Positions 51,525-61,616 of a stretch of 64,000 bases of DNA are shown here, in pieces (the stretch's first letter is position 1; each line of letters opens with the position of its first letter). The stretch comes from Candidatus Kinetoplastibacterium crithidii (ex Angomonas deanei ATCC 30255). Its GTDB lineage: Bacteria; Pseudomonadota; Gammaproteobacteria; Burkholderiales; Burkholderiaceae_B. A program made the position numbers and the translations under genes. The stretch lies in the NCBI RefSeq assembly GCF_000319225.1, contig NC_019815.1:757814-821813 (forward strand). Reading direction: 5' to 3'. The notes beneath the pieces were generated by a model, which saw only the letters and a program-made list of their open reading frames with translations, ran no database searches and had not been told where the DNA came from.

Positions 51525-53090
51525 ATGGATTGGCTGCTAGATCCAACAGCATGGGTCGGCTTGCTTACATTGATAGTACTAGAAATTGTTCTAGGGATAG
51601 ATAATCTAGTTTTTATTGCAATTTTGGTAGATAAGTTAACGCCTATAGAACGAGATAAGGCACGTATCATAGGTCTTGGTATGGCTTTGTTGATCAGAAT
51701 AATCTTTCTATCATGTATGTCATGGTTACTAACTTTGACAAACCCTATATTGCCAAATAGTTCGTTTTCAGGTCGTGACCTGATTATGCTTATAGGGGGA
51801 ATAGTTTTATTATTTAAAAGTACAATAGAGCTTCATGAGCGTATTAATGGTGATAATAATTCCTCTACTTACTCAAAAGAGTATGCCAGTTTTTGGGTAA
51901 TTGTCGCACAGATTGTTGTTTTAGATGCAGTTTTTTCATTGGACTCTGTAATAACAGCCATAAGCATGGTTGATCAGTTAGCTATTATGATGATTGCTGC
52001 AATTATAGCTACGTGCGTAATGATGATTGCATCAAAACCATTAACTATATTTGTAAATAATCATCCAAGTACTGTTGTTCTTTGTTTAGGGTTTCTCCTT
52101 ATTATAGGATTTTCTTTATTGGCAGAAAGTTTTGGTTATAAAATACCTAAAGGGTATTTATATGTTGCCATAGGTTTTTCGATATCTATAGAAGCTTTAA
52201 ATTATGTTTCAAGAAGAAATTTCTTGATGATTAATTCCAGAAGACCTATGAGAGAAAGAACAGCAGAAGCAGTTCTCAGAATGTTTGGTAAATCATATTC
52301 TAATGAAAATCCTAAATCTTCAGATAATCAACATGTTAATGTTAAAACCTTTGGTATTGAAGAAAGAAACATGGTTAGTGGTGTCTTGGCTTTATCTGAT
52401 AGATCTATTCTATCTATAATGACACCAAGAACAGACATTTCTTGGATTAGTATTACAGATTCTCCGCAAGAAATACATAGACAATTAATAGAAGTTCCAC
52501 ATAGTTTTTTTCCAGTGTGTAAAGGTTCTCTGGATGAAGTTATTGGCATTGGTAGGGCTAAAGATTTAATATCGTATTTGACTGAGAATAATGATCTATC
52601 GAAGGCTAATTTAAGAGATCCTATTATTGTTCATGAGTCTATAAGCATTCTAAAATTGATAGAAATTTTAAAAGTTTCAAGAGGACAGTTGGTTCTAGTT
52701 GCTGATGAATTCGGTGAGATCGAAGGTCTTGTTACTCCAATTGATGTGTTAGAGGCGATTGCTGGAGAGTTTCCAGATGAAGATGAATTGCCAGCAATTA
52801 TTAAGGAAAATGATTTCATATGGAAAATTGATGGTTCCGCTGATCTTCATCATGTGGAGCAATCTTTAGAAATTGAAGGTCTTGTAGATGAATCGCAAGA
52901 CTATTCAACAATGGCTGGATATTTATTATCTAAATTTGGAGAACTTCCTGAGATAGGAGATGTTTGGGATCATTATTATTACGGCAGTCTATTTTGTTTT
53001 GAAGTTTTAGAATGTGATGGACGTCGTATATCTTTAGTTAGAGTGACAAGAAGAGTCTTAGATGAAATCGATGTTTCATCTAGTGAGTAG
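51525..53090 (+). CDS. TerC-family membrane protein with CBS and CorC domains (YoaE/YegH-like)
   Basis: The 521-residue protein has an N-terminal TerC-type membrane domain (about 1-235, seven hydrophobic segments) with LEIVLGIDNLVFIAIL near 20 and VVLDAVFSLDSVITAI near 130, which hold conserved acidic residues in the membrane. Two CBS domains follow (about 300-420, with MTPRTDISWI and GEIEGLVTPIDVLEAIAGEF), then a CorC/HlyC transporter-associated domain at the end. Relatives such as YoaE are implicated in metal ion homeostasis. The substrate is not known. uppP starts seven bases later. Confidence 0.9.
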   Translation: MDWLLDPTAWVGLLTLIVLEIVLGIDNLVFIAILVDKLTPIERDKARIIGLGMALLIRIIFLSCMSWLLTLTNPILPNSSFSGRDLIMLIGGIVLLFKSTIELHERINGDNNSSTYSKEYASFWVIVAQIVVLDAVFSLDSVITAISMVDQLAIMMIAAIIATCVMMIASKPLTIFVNNHPSTVVLCLGFLLIIGFSLLAESFGYKIPKGYLYVAIGFSISIEALNYVSRRNFLMINSRRPMRERTAEAVLRMFGKSYSNENPKSSDNQHVNVKTFGIEERNMVSGVLALSDRSILSIMTPRTDISWISITDSPQEIHRQLIEVPHSFFPVCKGSLDEVIGIGRAKDLISYLTENNDLSKANLRDPIIVHESISILKLIEILKVSRGQLVLVADEFGEIEGLVTPIDVLEAIAGEFPDEDELPAIIKENDFIWKIDGSADLHHVEQSLEIEGLVDESQDYSTMAGYLLSKFGELPEIGDVWDHYYYGSLFCFEVLECDGRRISLVRVTRRVLDEIDVSSSE

Positions 53091-53096
53091 TTAAAA

Positions 53097-53924
53097 TTGG
53101 ATACCATAGTGTTTAGTAATTTTTATTATTTTGTTCAAACATGTTTTTTAGGCATAATAGAAGGAATCACAGAATTTATTCCAGTATCTAGTACCGCTCA
53201 TTTAATATTTCTAGGTAAAATCATAGGTTTTGATTCTGAAGAAAGTAGAGTATTTGAAGTTTTTATTCAGGCTGGTGCTATGTTTTCTCTTTTGGTATTT
53301 TTTAGAGAGAAAATAAAAGATTTAGTTTTGGGTCTAATACGTCTAGATTCTAAGCAACTATTGTTTTTCCGTAATTTGTTGGTGTCTATTATTCCAACTG
53401 TGTTGATAGGTTTTTGTTTTATTAGCAGGATAAAAGATATTTTTAATTATGAGATTATTATTTCCATATCTTTAATAATAGGTGGGTTTATTATATTAAT
53501 TGTGGAAAATAATTATTATTCTAATAATCATAGAGAAAGCTCAATATATAAAATATCACTAAAACAAGCTTTATTTATAGGTTTATTACAGTGTTTAGCG
53601 ATGATTCCAGGTGTTTCTCGTTCAGGAGCAACAATAGTAGCTGGTATTGTTATTGGGTTAGATCGTAGGAATGCTACTGAATTTTCTTTTATGATGGCCA
53701 TACCTACAATTATTGGTGCAGCTATGTATGATATATATAGCAATATGGGTTTGTTGTCATCTAAACTTTGTATAGGAATGTCAATAGGTTTTATAGCGTC
53801 ATTTATTAGCGCCATGTGTGTAGTACATATTGTTATTGAATTTGTAGCAAATCATTCGTACAAGATATTTGGGTGGTATAGGATAATCATTGGGTTATTG
53901 ATGCTATTGATGATTATGCAATAA
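53097..53924 (+). CDS. uppP: Undecaprenyl-diphosphate phosphatase (BacA/UppP)
   Basis: UppP recycles undecaprenyl diphosphate to the monophosphate lipid carrier for peptidoglycan and surface glycans. The 275-residue polytopic protein has the family motifs GIIEGITEFIPVSSTAHL near 20 and the PGVSRSGATI motif near 175, both in re-entrant active-site loops, with several membrane segments. It starts with TTG (53097) just after the preceding stop. A GTG four codons on is an alternative. It is probably co-transcribed with the TerC/CorC gene. Confidence 0.95.
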   Translation: MDTIVFSNFYYFVQTCFLGIIEGITEFIPVSSTAHLIFLGKIIGFDSEESRVFEVFIQAGAMFSLLVFFREKIKDLVLGLIRLDSKQLLFFRNLLVSIIPTVLIGFCFISRIKDIFNYEIIISISLIIGGFIILIVENNYYSNNHRESSIYKISLKQALFIGLLQCLAMIPGVSRSGATIVAGIVIGLDRRNATEFSFMMAIPTIIGAAMYDIYSNMGLLSSKLCIGMSIGFIASFISAMCVVHIVIEFVANHSYKIFGWYRIIIGLLMLLMIMQ

Positions 53925-53940
53925 ATATGCAACACTTATA

Positions 53941-54693
53941 CTAAGCAAATCTTATTCCATTAGAATCTAGTATTATTTTTCCTTGTTTAGTTAGTTTGTC
54001 ATCTAAGTCCCATTCTGGCAAAACCCATCTTTCGCAAAGAGAGTTTTTGAAATTGTAATTTACTTTTCCTTTTTTATGAGTGTGACCGTGAATCATTATC
54101 TGAACTTTATGGCTATCAAACACTCGCAGTAATTCAGATTCATTTATATCCATTATGTCGTTTGGTTTCGACTTATTATTTATGTTGCTATAATTTCTTA
54201 AACTAGAAGCTAGTGACAAACGTTCTTCAATTGGCTTGTAAAGGAATTGTTTTTTCCAATTCTCATTATTAGTTAACATTTTGAATTTTTGATATTCCAA
54301 GTCATCTGTACATAATTCATCTCCATGAGTGACAATAATTGTTTTGAAATCTGTATTTATTATTGTTTGAGATGATATTAATTTTATTCCTGTAAAACTT
54401 GAAAATTCTTTTCCTAATAGGAAGTCTCTATTACCTCTCACTAGAAAAACAGGAATTTTTCTAGTGGCTTGTTTCATGGCAAATAAAATTTCTTCTAGCC
54501 ATTCTGGGGCGAGGTTGATTACGTCGTCACCAATCCATATATCAAAAACATCTCCTAACAATAACAAAGCATCTGAATAAGAAGATGCTTCATGTATTAG
54601 CGCTTTGAATGCTTCTAGTGTTGCATAATGATTTTCAGAAAGATGAAAATCAGAAGCAAACCATAAACTGCCTTTTAATATGAGATTACTCAA
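53941..54693 (-). CDS. lpxH: UDP-2,3-diacylglucosamine diphosphatase LpxH
   Basis: LpxH makes lipid X, an early lipid A intermediate. The 250-residue calcineurin-like phosphatase has the metal motifs FASDFHLSE near 12, [13 protein letters not shown] near 42, [10 protein letters not shown] near 80, [11 protein letters not shown] near 115, and [10 protein letters not shown] near 195. The length fits the family (E. coli 240). Its start overlaps the end of ppiB by eight bases. Its presence means the organism still makes lipid A. Confidence 0.95.
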   Translation of the reverse strand: MSNLILKGSLWFASDFHLSENHYATLEAFKALIHEASSYSDALLLLGDVFDIWIGDDVINLAPEWLEEILFAMKQATRKIPVFLVRGNRDFLLGKEFSSFTGIKLISSQTIINTDFKTIIVTHGDELCTDDLEYQKFKMLTNNENWKKQFLYKPIEERLSLASSLRNYSNINNKSKPNDIMDINESELLRVFDSHKVQIMIHGHTHKKGKVNYNFKNSLCERWVLPEWDLDDKLTKQGKIILDSNGIRFA

Positions 54694-55189
54694 TTATTTC
54701 TACCGTTTTTATGACTATGTCTTCCATTGGAACATTTTGATGAAATCCTTTATTGCCAGTTCTGCTATTTTTAATTTTATTGATTGTTTCTTCTCCGTCA
54801 ACTACTTTTCCGAATACAGCATATCCCCATCCATTTTGTGTAGGAGCTGAGTAATTTAAAAAATCATTATCTGCAACATTTATAAAAAATTGACTAGTTG
54901 CAGAATGAGGATCATTAGTTCTTGCCATTGCAATTGTATATTTGTCGTTTTTCAAGCCATTATTTGCTTCGTTTTCAATAGGTTTTTTTTCAGAGGTTTT
55001 ATTTTCTAAATTTTTTGTTAATCCTCCACCTTGTATCATGAACCCGTCGATTACCCTGTGAAACAACGTGTCATCATAAAACTTTGTGTTGACATAATGT
55101 AGAAAATTTTCTACTGTTATTGGTGCTTTATCTTTATCCAATGAAACAGTAATTTCTCCGAGATTGGTTTGTATTTTCGCTTTGATCAT
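54686..55189 (-). CDS. ppiB: Peptidyl-prolyl cis-trans isomerase B (cyclophilin)
   Basis: This cytoplasmic cyclophilin speeds proline isomerisation during folding. The 167-residue protein lacks a signal peptide and has [14 protein letters not shown] with the catalytic Arg near 45, [28 protein letters not shown] near 90, and [17 protein letters not shown] near 125. Size and motifs match PpiB. It is upstream of and overlaps lpxH, and is divergent from cysS. Confidence 0.95.
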   Translation of the reverse strand: MIKAKIQTNLGEITVSLDKDKAPITVENFLHYVNTKFYDDTLFHRVIDGFMIQGGGLTKNLENKTSEKKPIENEANNGLKNDKYTIAMARTNDPHSATSQFFINVADNDFLNYSAPTQNGWGYAVFGKVVDGEETINKIKNSRTGNKGFHQNVPMEDIVIKTVEIIE

Positions 55190-55625
55190 GATGTGTGGTC
55201 TAACTCCATTTGGTAAATTATAGTTCTATAACTTTTATTAATAATATATAATTATAATGCCATTAAATTTATTTTTTGTTAATCATAAGTCTTACTTTTA
55301 ATATACACAACTATAGTTTTTTATTTCTGCTGATCTGTTTATAATCAATTATCAATCTATTTTATTTATTTTGACCTCAAAGTTAATATCTATATAATTA
55401 TTAATATTAAGTGTTAATTTCATAACCTAGTTTTATTCCCACAGCATTAATTGATACTAAATATTATTAGTAATACTTTTACATAATATAACTATATTTT
55501 AGTGATTTATTGAAATAAAAACTAAATTTGTTCGTAAACTTATCTATTGCTTACATTTAAGATGTTTTTATTTGTTGGTGATTTTTAATACCTTAAACTT
55601 TTGATTTTTTTAAGATAAATTCTAT
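55190..55625. other. 436-base non-coding spacer between ppiB and cysS
   Basis: This very AT-rich spacer contains no frame or RNA fold I can support apart from the strong plus-strand promoter at 55371-55398. A short palindrome, TACTAA-TATTA-TTAGTA, lies within the transcribed leader. No ribosome binding site with a credible short gene is seen. The leader to cysS would be about 220 bases. Confidence 0.5.
55371..55398 (+). promoter_or_regulatory. Strong sigma-70-type promoter upstream of cysS
   Basis: TTGACC (55371-55376) and a perfect TATAAT (55393-55398) are 16 bases apart. Transcription would begin near 55405, about 220 bases before cysS, so either cysS has a long leader or a small RNA is made here. 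Confidence 0.65.
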
Positions 55626-57068
55626 ATGTTGCACATATATAATACATTAACTCATACTAAAGAAAAATTTCAACCATATCATAAAGGCTCTGTCAGGATG
55701 TATGTTTGTGGTATGACTGTATATGATTTTTGTCATCTTGGCCATGCTCGTGTAATGATTGTGTTTGACATAGTCCAACGTTGGTTACGTAATATTGGTT
55801 TTCGCGTAGAGTATGTTAGAAATATAACTGATATAGACGATAAAATAATAAAACGTTCTTTAGAACTCAAGAAAGACATTAGTGATATTACTAACTTTTA
55901 TATATCAGCTATGCACGCTGATGAGAGGGCCTTGTGGGTAAATAGTCCGAATAAAGAACCTAGAGCGACTCATTATGTAGATCATATGATTGAAATGATA
56001 CAGCAGTTAGAAAAAAAAGGTCTTGCTTATCATGCTGAAAATGGTGATGTTAATTTTAAAGTTAGATCTTTCCCATCTTATGGAAAGCTTTCTAGAAAAG
56101 ATTTGGATTCTTTGCGTTCTGGAGAAAGGGTTCCGGTTGCATCAGATAAACATGATCCACTAGATTTTGTTTTATGGAAACATTCAAAAGAAAATGATCC
56201 AGACGATAGCAAATGGAATTCTTGTTATGGAATTGGTCGTCCTGGATGGCATATAGAGTGTTCTGCAATGAGTCATTCTATATTAGGATTGCCGATTGAT
56301 ATACACGGTGGAGGGCCAGATCTTATTTTCCCTCATCATGAGAATGAAATAGCACAAACTGAAGGGGTATATGGTGGAGTTTTTTCTCATAATTGGATGC
56401 ATTGTGGTCCCCTTATGGTTAATGACTATAAGATGTCTAAGTCACTGAATAACTATTGCACAATAAGAGAAGCAATTGGTTATGGTAACTTATCAAATGA
56501 TGAGTATTGTGTGAATACCAGAGAAGCCGAGATGCTTAGATTCTTCATTGTTAGAAATCATTATCGAAGCAAACAAAACTATGTGATTGATAATTTAATA
56601 GATGCTCAAAGCTCTTTAGATAAGTTGTATTCTGCTATCATTAACTTCCAGTTTGATAGTGATTATTGTGTAGACTGGTCAGATCCCAGTGCTACAGAGT
56701 TTGCTGAGGCTATGAATGATGATTTTAATACGCCAAAAGCAGTAGCTATTTTATTTGACTTAGCATCTAAGGCCAATAGAGATAACTGTGTTCGTAGTGC
56801 AAGGCAACTTAAGAGTTTATCTAGTATTTTGGGGCTGTTAAATCAAGATCCTGAGAATTATTTTAAGTCTAATACTAGATATGGAAGTGGTAGTATTAAA
56901 TCAGTCTATTTGTCTGACGAAGATGTTGAATTACTAGTTTTGAAAAGATCGCAAGCTAAAAAAAATCTTGATTATAAAGAATCTGATTATATTAGAAATT
57001 TGTTAAAAGAATCTGGTATAGAGGTGGAGGATTTGCCAAATTATTCCACACGTTGGCGTCGTTTTTAA
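55626..57068 (+). CDS. cysS: Cysteinyl-tRNA synthetase
   Basis: CysS charges tRNA-Cys. The 480-residue class I synthetase has the zinc/nucleotide site [20 protein letters not shown] with the HIGH-like HLGH near 33, [13 protein letters not shown] near 205, the zinc [18 protein letters not shown] near 230, and the KMSKSLNN signature near 265. The C-terminal DALR-type helices end with the TRWRRF tail. The length is close to E. coli CysS (461). It heads cysS-alkA-accA-tilS-lysC. Confidence 0.97.
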   Translation: MLHIYNTLTHTKEKFQPYHKGSVRMYVCGMTVYDFCHLGHARVMIVFDIVQRWLRNIGFRVEYVRNITDIDDKIIKRSLELKKDISDITNFYISAMHADERALWVNSPNKEPRATHYVDHMIEMIQQLEKKGLAYHAENGDVNFKVRSFPSYGKLSRKDLDSLRSGERVPVASDKHDPLDFVLWKHSKENDPDDSKWNSCYGIGRPGWHIECSAMSHSILGLPIDIHGGGPDLIFPHHENEIAQTEGVYGGVFSHNWMHCGPLMVNDYKMSKSLNNYCTIREAIGYGNLSNDEYCVNTREAEMLRFFIVRNHYRSKQNYVIDNLIDAQSSLDKLYSAIINFQFDSDYCVDWSDPSATEFAEAMNDDFNTPKAVAILFDLASKANRDNCVRSARQLKSLSSILGLLNQDPENYFKSNTRYGSGSIKSVYLSDEDVELLVLKRSQAKKNLDYKESDYIRNLLKESGIEVEDLPNYSTRWRRF

Positions 57069-57091
57069 TTATTTAAAGGAAAAAGTTTTTG

Positions 57092-57715
57092 ATGCCTAGT
57101 AATAAAAATATAGTTCAGCCTGATTATTGGGAAGAAGCGGTTTCTCAATTGAAAAAGAAGGATAGGATTTTAAGGAAAGTAATACCACTTTGTGAAGATA
57201 AGGTTTTATTATCTCCTAGCCCACCATTTTTAACGCTTGTTCGCTTAATTTTAGCTCAGCAAATTTCTGTAAAAGCAGCTGCTACTATATGGAATAAATT
57301 TATTAATTTAGTAGGCGAGTCACCTAATCCTAAATTAATTTCTAGCATGTCTGGTGAGTTGTTAAGAAATATAGGTGTTTCTAAAAGAAAAATTGATTAT
57401 TTAAAAGATTTAGCTGATTATTTTAATAATAGTAGTGTTTGTCCTGAGAAATGGCTTAAAATGGACGATGAGTCTATAATTTCAGAATTGTCTAGAATTA
57501 AAGGAGTTGGTCGATGGACAGCAGAAATGTTTTTGATCTTTAATATGCAAAGACCTGACATAATGCCATTAGATGATTTTGGTTTATTAAAAGCAATATC
57601 TACTCATTACTTTAGTGGAGAGCCTGTCTCTCGTTTTGAGGCTAGAGAAGTGTCTGTAGCATGGCGTCCTTGGCGTACTGTAGCTACTTGGTATTTATGG
57701 CGAAGTATAGAATAG
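57092..57715 (+). CDS. alkA: DNA-3-methyladenine glycosylase II (AlkA-type, HhH-GPD)
   Basis: This enzyme removes alkylated bases as the first step of base excision repair. The 207-residue protein has the HhH-GPD fold: [15 protein letters not shown] near 55, the hairpin [21 protein letters not shown] near 135, the catalytic aspartate in MPLDDFGL near 165, and [14 protein letters not shown] at the end. It is shorter than E. coli AlkA and lacks that protein's N-terminal domain, as usual for the short family. The ATG at 57092 follows AAAGGA. A TTG one codon upstream is less likely. Confidence 0.9.
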   Translation: MPSNKNIVQPDYWEEAVSQLKKKDRILRKVIPLCEDKVLLSPSPPFLTLVRLILAQQISVKAAATIWNKFINLVGESPNPKLISSMSGELLRNIGVSKRKIDYLKDLADYFNNSSVCPEKWLKMDDESIISELSRIKGVGRWTAEMFLIFNMQRPDIMPLDDFGLLKAISTHYFSGEPVSRFEAREVSVAWRPWRTVATWYLWRSIE

Positions 57716-57755
57716 GCTAATTATTTTTATAGAAACTGATATAAAAATTGTAAAT

Positions 57756-58718
57756 ATGAGAAATAACTTTTTAGAATTCGAGCAACCAATTGCTGAACTT
57801 GAAGAGAAAATAGAACAGCTTAGGTATGTCCAGTCTGATTCTGCTTTAGATATTTCTGATGAGATAGATAGGTTGCAAAAGAAAAGTGAACAGTTAACGA
57901 AAAAAATTTATTCTAAATTAACGCCGTGGCAAGTAGCTTTAGTAGCAAGACATCCTCAGAGACCCTATACACTGGATTATATTAATGAAATTTTTACTGA
58001 TTTTCATGAATTGCATGGTGATAGAATGTATGCTGATGATCAATCTATTGTTGGAGGATTAGCTAGATTTAATGGCGTTTCTTGTATGATTATAGGCCAT
58101 CAAAAAGGAAGAGATACCAAAGAAAGAGCTAGGCGTAATTTTGGCATGTCAATGCCAGAAGGATATAGGAAAGCTTTGCGATTAATGCGTTTAGCCGAGA
58201 AATTTAATATTCCTGTCTTTACTTTTGTGGATACGCCTGGCGCTTATCCTGGAGTTGGAGCGGAAGAAAGAGGTCAATCTGAAGCAGTAGGTCGTAATTT
58301 GTACGTAATGGCTGAGTTAAAAGTTCCTATTATTTGCACAATTATTGGAGAGGGTGGGTCTGGAGGAGCGCTTGCTATTGCCGTTGGAAATGATGTTTTG
58401 ATGTTACAGTATGCTACATATTCTGTAATTTCTCCTGAAGGGTGTGCGTCTATATTATGGCGTAGCCCTGGTAAGACTCAAGAGGCAGCAGAAGCATTAG
58501 CAATAGTTGCCACTCGTTTAAAAGAATTAGGTTTGATAAATAAAATAGTAAGTGAGCCAGTAGGTGGGGCTCATAGAGAACCTCGTGTTATGGCTCAAAT
58601 TTTAAGCAAATCACTAGTAGAATCTTTTAATGAAATCAAGAAATTAAATGCTGAGCAATTAGTAAAACAAAGGATATCTAATATATTATCTTTCGGATCA
58701 TTCAGAGAAGTATCTTAG
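57756..58718 (+). CDS. accA: Acetyl-CoA carboxylase carboxyltransferase subunit alpha
   Basis: AccA with AccD transfers the carboxyl group from biotin to acetyl-CoA, giving malonyl-CoA for fatty acids. The 320-residue protein has an N-terminal coiled coil ([14 protein letters not shown]) and then [14 protein letters not shown] near 68, [37 protein letters not shown] near 165, and the [14 protein letters not shown] oxyanion loop near 205. The length equals the E. coli protein within a residue or two. It lies between alkA and tilS. Confidence 0.97.
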   Translation: MRNNFLEFEQPIAELEEKIEQLRYVQSDSALDISDEIDRLQKKSEQLTKKIYSKLTPWQVALVARHPQRPYTLDYINEIFTDFHELHGDRMYADDQSIVGGLARFNGVSCMIIGHQKGRDTKERARRNFGMSMPEGYRKALRLMRLAEKFNIPVFTFVDTPGAYPGVGAEERGQSEAVGRNLYVMAELKVPIICTIIGEGGSGGALAIAVGNDVLMLQYATYSVISPEGCASILWRSPGKTQEAAEALAIVATRLKELGLINKIVSEPVGGAHREPRVMAQILSKSLVESFNEIKKLNAEQLVKQRISNILSFGSFREVS

Positions 58719-58729
58719 GAATTAGTGTT

Positions 58730-59734
58730 ATGAATGATTCTTTTATTGTTTTGTATGATAGCTTTGTCAATTCATTATTTGAATTAGAGGAGCATCCTAA
58801 GAAAATTGCTATAGCTGTTAGTGGTGGGGTTGATTCTTCAACAATGTCTTATATTGCTAAAAAAGCAACAGAAAAATTTAATATTTCTATGGTGTTGTTT
58901 CATGTAAATCATGGGCTTCAGGAAACTGCTGATAATTGGTCACGACACGTCCATTCTTTAGCTAATTTGTTAGATGTAGAAATATATGAAAAAAAAATAT
59001 TAGTGGATTCTATAAAGAAGAAAGGTATTGAAGGAGCTGCTAGAGATGCTAGATATAAGGCTTTTTATGACTTATCAATGGAACATGGAATCCATCATGT
59101 TTTTTTAGCTCACCATCAGAAAGATCAAGCAGAGACTTTATTATTTCGTTTGCTTCGTGGTTCTGGTGTAAAGGGTATGGCTGGTATGAAAAAAATATCG
59201 AAGGTTAATAATATTTTTTATATCAGACCTTGGTTAGATATAGATAAGAATAATATTGATATTGAAAGTAAAAAGTTTTCACTAGATAATTCTTGGTTTC
59301 CTATTAATGATCCTACTAATAAAGATCCAGCTTATTCTAGAGGTGTAATAAGATTCTTTTTAGAACCTGTCCTTGATAGATACTGGCCTCAATGGAAAAA
59401 AACATTATGTAGACATGCTTCTCATATGAGAGATGCAGATAACATTATTGAAGTTTTTTCTAGCAACTATTTGAAAACATTGGATTTTGATAATGATAAT
59501 TTTAGTTTTTCATTGTTAAAATGGAGACTGATTTTATCAAAACCAATAAAAATGCAAGTTTTGAGGTATTGGATTATGTTGCATAATATCAACTTACCTA
59601 GTAATGCAGTATTGAATGAGATTTATAAACAACTTTCTCAATTACATGCATTAGGTTATGATCGTTGCATGACTGTTCATCATGATAATCATTTGATATT
59701 ATGTAAAAGAGGTAGGGTATATATAGATAAATAA
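58730..59734 (+). CDS. tilS: tRNA(Ile)-lysidine synthase
   Basis: TilS converts C34 of tRNA-Ile(CAU) to lysidine so that it reads AUA, a common codon in AT-rich genomes. The 334-residue protein has the PP-loop IAVSGGVDSSTMSY near 28, FHVNHGLQ near 60, AHHQKDQAETLLFRLLRGSGVKGM near 125, and NDPTNKDPAYSRGVIR near 198. It is about 100 residues shorter than E. coli TilS and seems to lack much of the C-terminal domain, as some reduced forms do. A nine-A tract (58989-58997) is in frame. Confidence 0.94.
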   Translation: MNDSFIVLYDSFVNSLFELEEHPKKIAIAVSGGVDSSTMSYIAKKATEKFNISMVLFHVNHGLQETADNWSRHVHSLANLLDVEIYEKKILVDSIKKKGIEGAARDARYKAFYDLSMEHGIHHVFLAHHQKDQAETLLFRLLRGSGVKGMAGMKKISKVNNIFYIRPWLDIDKNNIDIESKKFSLDNSWFPINDPTNKDPAYSRGVIRFFLEPVLDRYWPQWKKTLCRHASHMRDADNIIEVFSSNYLKTLDFDNDNFSFSLLKWRLILSKPIKMQVLRYWIMLHNINLPSNAVLNEIYKQLSQLHALGYDRCMTVHHDNHLILCKRGRVYIDK

Positions 59735-59830
59735 TTACTAATGTAATATTGTTTGGTATAAAATAAAGCTTAGTGGTTATTTTACAATATGATTATTGGT
59801 ATTTTTTTTGATATTTTATTAGAGTAAGAA

Positions 59831-61099
59831 ATGTCGTTATTCGTTCATAAATATGGTGGGACATCGATGGGCTCTATTGAGCGCATCAAGAATGTAGCTT
59901 GTCGAGTTGCAAAATGGCACAGGGCTGGACATCAGGTTGTAGTGGTTCCTTCTGCTATGTCTGGTGAGACTAATCGCTTGTTGAGTCTTGCGAAAGAGTT
60001 AACTCCTTTCCCCGATGCCAGAGAATTAGATATGATAGCAGCTACTGGGGAGCAGGTTAGCAGTGCATTGTTAGCTATTGCATTGCAGTCTGTAGGCATA
60101 TCTGCTAGAAGCTATGCTGGATGGCAAGTGCCTATCAAGACAGATTCTGCTTATAGCAAAGCAAGGATTATGTCGATAGATGGCGAGCATATTCTTTCTG
60201 ATTTAAAACAGGGTCGTGTTGTAGTTATAACAGGTTTTCAAGGTGTTGATCAGGAAAATAATATTACAACTTTAGGTCGCGGAGGATCTGACACATCAGC
60301 GGTTGCTATTGCTGCAGCTTTAAAAGCTGATGAGTGTTTAATATATACTGATGTTAATGGTGTATATACAACGGATCCTAGAGTTGTTCCAGAAGCAAGA
60401 TGTATGCCTAGAGTTTCATTCGAAGAAATGTTGGAAATGGCATCTCTTGGATCTAAAGTTTTACAAATACGTTCTGTTGAGTTTGCTGGTAAGTATAGTG
60501 TTCCAACCAGGGTATTGTCATCATTAACTGATGTTAATATCCCTTTAGATGAAGAAATGCATTCTGGAACACTAATAAATTTTGAGGAAAATGATAATAT
60601 GGAAGCTGCTGTAGTGTCTGGTATAGCGTTTAGTAGGGATGAAGCTAAGATTACATTAATAGCTGTGCCTGATACTCCAGGTATTGCTCATTCTATACTT
60701 GGTCCTGTTGCTGCCGCTAACATAGAAGTTGATATGATTTTACAAAATCAATCTGTTGCTGGATGTACTGATTTTTCTTTTACTGTAAACCGTTCTGATT
60801 TTAAACGGACATTAGATCTTTTGGAAAATGATGTTGTTCCTGCTGTGCAAGCAAGAGAGATAAGTACAGATGACAAGGTTGCTAAAGTGTCTATAGTTGG
60901 CGTTGGAATGCGCTCTCATGTAGGTGTTGCGAGCTTAATGTTTAAAACCTTGTCTCAAGAGGGAATAAATATTAAAATGATAAGCACCAGTGAGATTAAA
61001 ACTTCTGTTATAATAGACGATAAATATATGGAATTAGCTGTACGTTCTTTGCATAAAGCATTTGGTTTAGAACATAGTTCAGATACTGATAGTGTATAG
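59831..61099 (+). CDS. lysC: Aspartate kinase
   Basis: LysC phosphorylates aspartate, opening the pathway to lysine/diaminopimelate, threonine and methionine. The 422-residue protein starts with VHKYGGTSMGSIERI, has TGEQVSSALLA near 75, GFQGVDQENNITTLGRGGSDTSAVA near 140, and YTDVNGVYTTDPR near 177. Two ACT regulatory domains follow (about 265-410, with DTPGIAHSILGPVA and VGVGMRSHVGVASLMF). This is the single-function form with ACT domains, usually feedback-controlled by lysine and threonine. tRNA-Ser begins 11 bases later. Confidence 0.97.
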   Translation: MSLFVHKYGGTSMGSIERIKNVACRVAKWHRAGHQVVVVPSAMSGETNRLLSLAKELTPFPDARELDMIAATGEQVSSALLAIALQSVGISARSYAGWQVPIKTDSAYSKARIMSIDGEHILSDLKQGRVVVITGFQGVDQENNITTLGRGGSDTSAVAIAAALKADECLIYTDVNGVYTTDPRVVPEARCMPRVSFEEMLEMASLGSKVLQIRSVEFAGKYSVPTRVLSSLTDVNIPLDEEMHSGTLINFEENDNMEAAVVSGIAFSRDEAKITLIAVPDTPGIAHSILGPVAAANIEVDMILQNQSVAGCTDFSFTVNRSDFKRTLDLLENDVVPAVQAREISTDDKVAKVSIVGVGMRSHVGVASLMFKTLSQEGINIKMISTSEIKTSVIIDDKYMELAVRSLHKAFGLEHSSDTDSV

Positions 61100-61110
61100 T
61101 ATAGTTTTTT

Positions 61111-61202
61111 GGAGGCGTGCCCGAGTGGCTGAAGGGGCTCCCCTGCTAAGGGAGTGTGTGGCAAAAACTGCACCGTGAGTTCGAATCTCACCGCCTCCGC
61201 CA
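61111..61202 (+). tRNA. tRNA-Ser (anticodon GCU)
   Basis: The acceptor stem GGAGGCG/CGCCTCC is perfect. The anticodon stem CTCCC/GGGAG holds loop CTGCTAA with anticodon GCT. A long variable arm (TGTGTGGCAAAAACTGCAC) marks a class II tRNA, and CCA is encoded. It reads AGU and AGC and is probably co-transcribed with lysC. Confidence 0.96.
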
Positions 61203-61315
61203 GGTTGTTGATGTTGTTTTTTGTTGTAATTTATTTAGTTATTATTTATAATATACTATCCAGTGGCTCTGATTACCATTGGTGATTTTGAAATTAGAAA
61301 TTTTTAATTTCATAT

Positions 61316-61344
61316 AATACAGCTAGTCAAAAGCTAGCTGTATT
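61316..61344. terminator. Perfect 11-bp hairpin between tRNA-Ser and tRNA-Arg
   Basis: AATACAGCTAG (61316-61326) and CTAGCTGTATT (61334-61344) pair perfectly around a seven-base loop and are followed by the T-rich CGATTTATTTTG. It may end the lysC-tRNA-Ser transcript. The T-tract is interrupted. A TATAAT overlaps its left side (61313-61318), so a promoter-associated role is also possible. Confidence 0.5.
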
Positions 61345-61377
61345 CGATTTATTTTGTAGATGATGTATTTATCAAAT

Positions 61378-61455
61378 GCGCCCGTAGCTCAGTTGGATTA
61401 GAGTACTTGGCTACGAACCAAGGGGTCGTGGGTTCAAATCCTGCCGGGCGCACCA
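61378..61455 (+). tRNA. tRNA-Arg (anticodon ACG)
   Basis: The acceptor stem GCGCCCG/CGGGCGC is perfect. The anticodon stem CTTGG/CCAAG holds loop CTACGAA with anticodon ACG, whose A34 is normally deaminated to inosine by TadA to read CGU, CGC and CGA. CCA is encoded. A terminator follows at 61464. Confidence 0.97.
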
Positions 61456-61463
61456 ATATTTTT

Positions 61464-61505
61464 AAGCTTAGGTATATATATTTTTATGAACCTAGGCTTT
61501 TTTTA
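61464..61505 (+). terminator. Rho-independent terminator after tRNA-Arg (ACG)
   Basis: AAGCTTAGGT (61464-61473) pairs with ACCTAGGCTT (61490-61499) with one G-U wobble, and the stem runs directly into a T-run (61498-61504). It stops the tRNA transcript before the convergent DUF1178 gene. Confidence 0.75.
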
Positions 61506-61616
61506 TGTCTTGTAGTCTAAAAATTAAACAATTTATATAAGAACTTGTTATTGTTGATTTTTTTATGATATTCATTAAGTTATTAATAAACTTATCCACC
61601 GTTTATGTTAATAAGT

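Noticed and set aside
60955..61191. 78-codon minus-strand frame starting MRFELTVQF
   Set aside because: It is the antisense of tRNA-Ser and the end of lysC, with no independent coding support.
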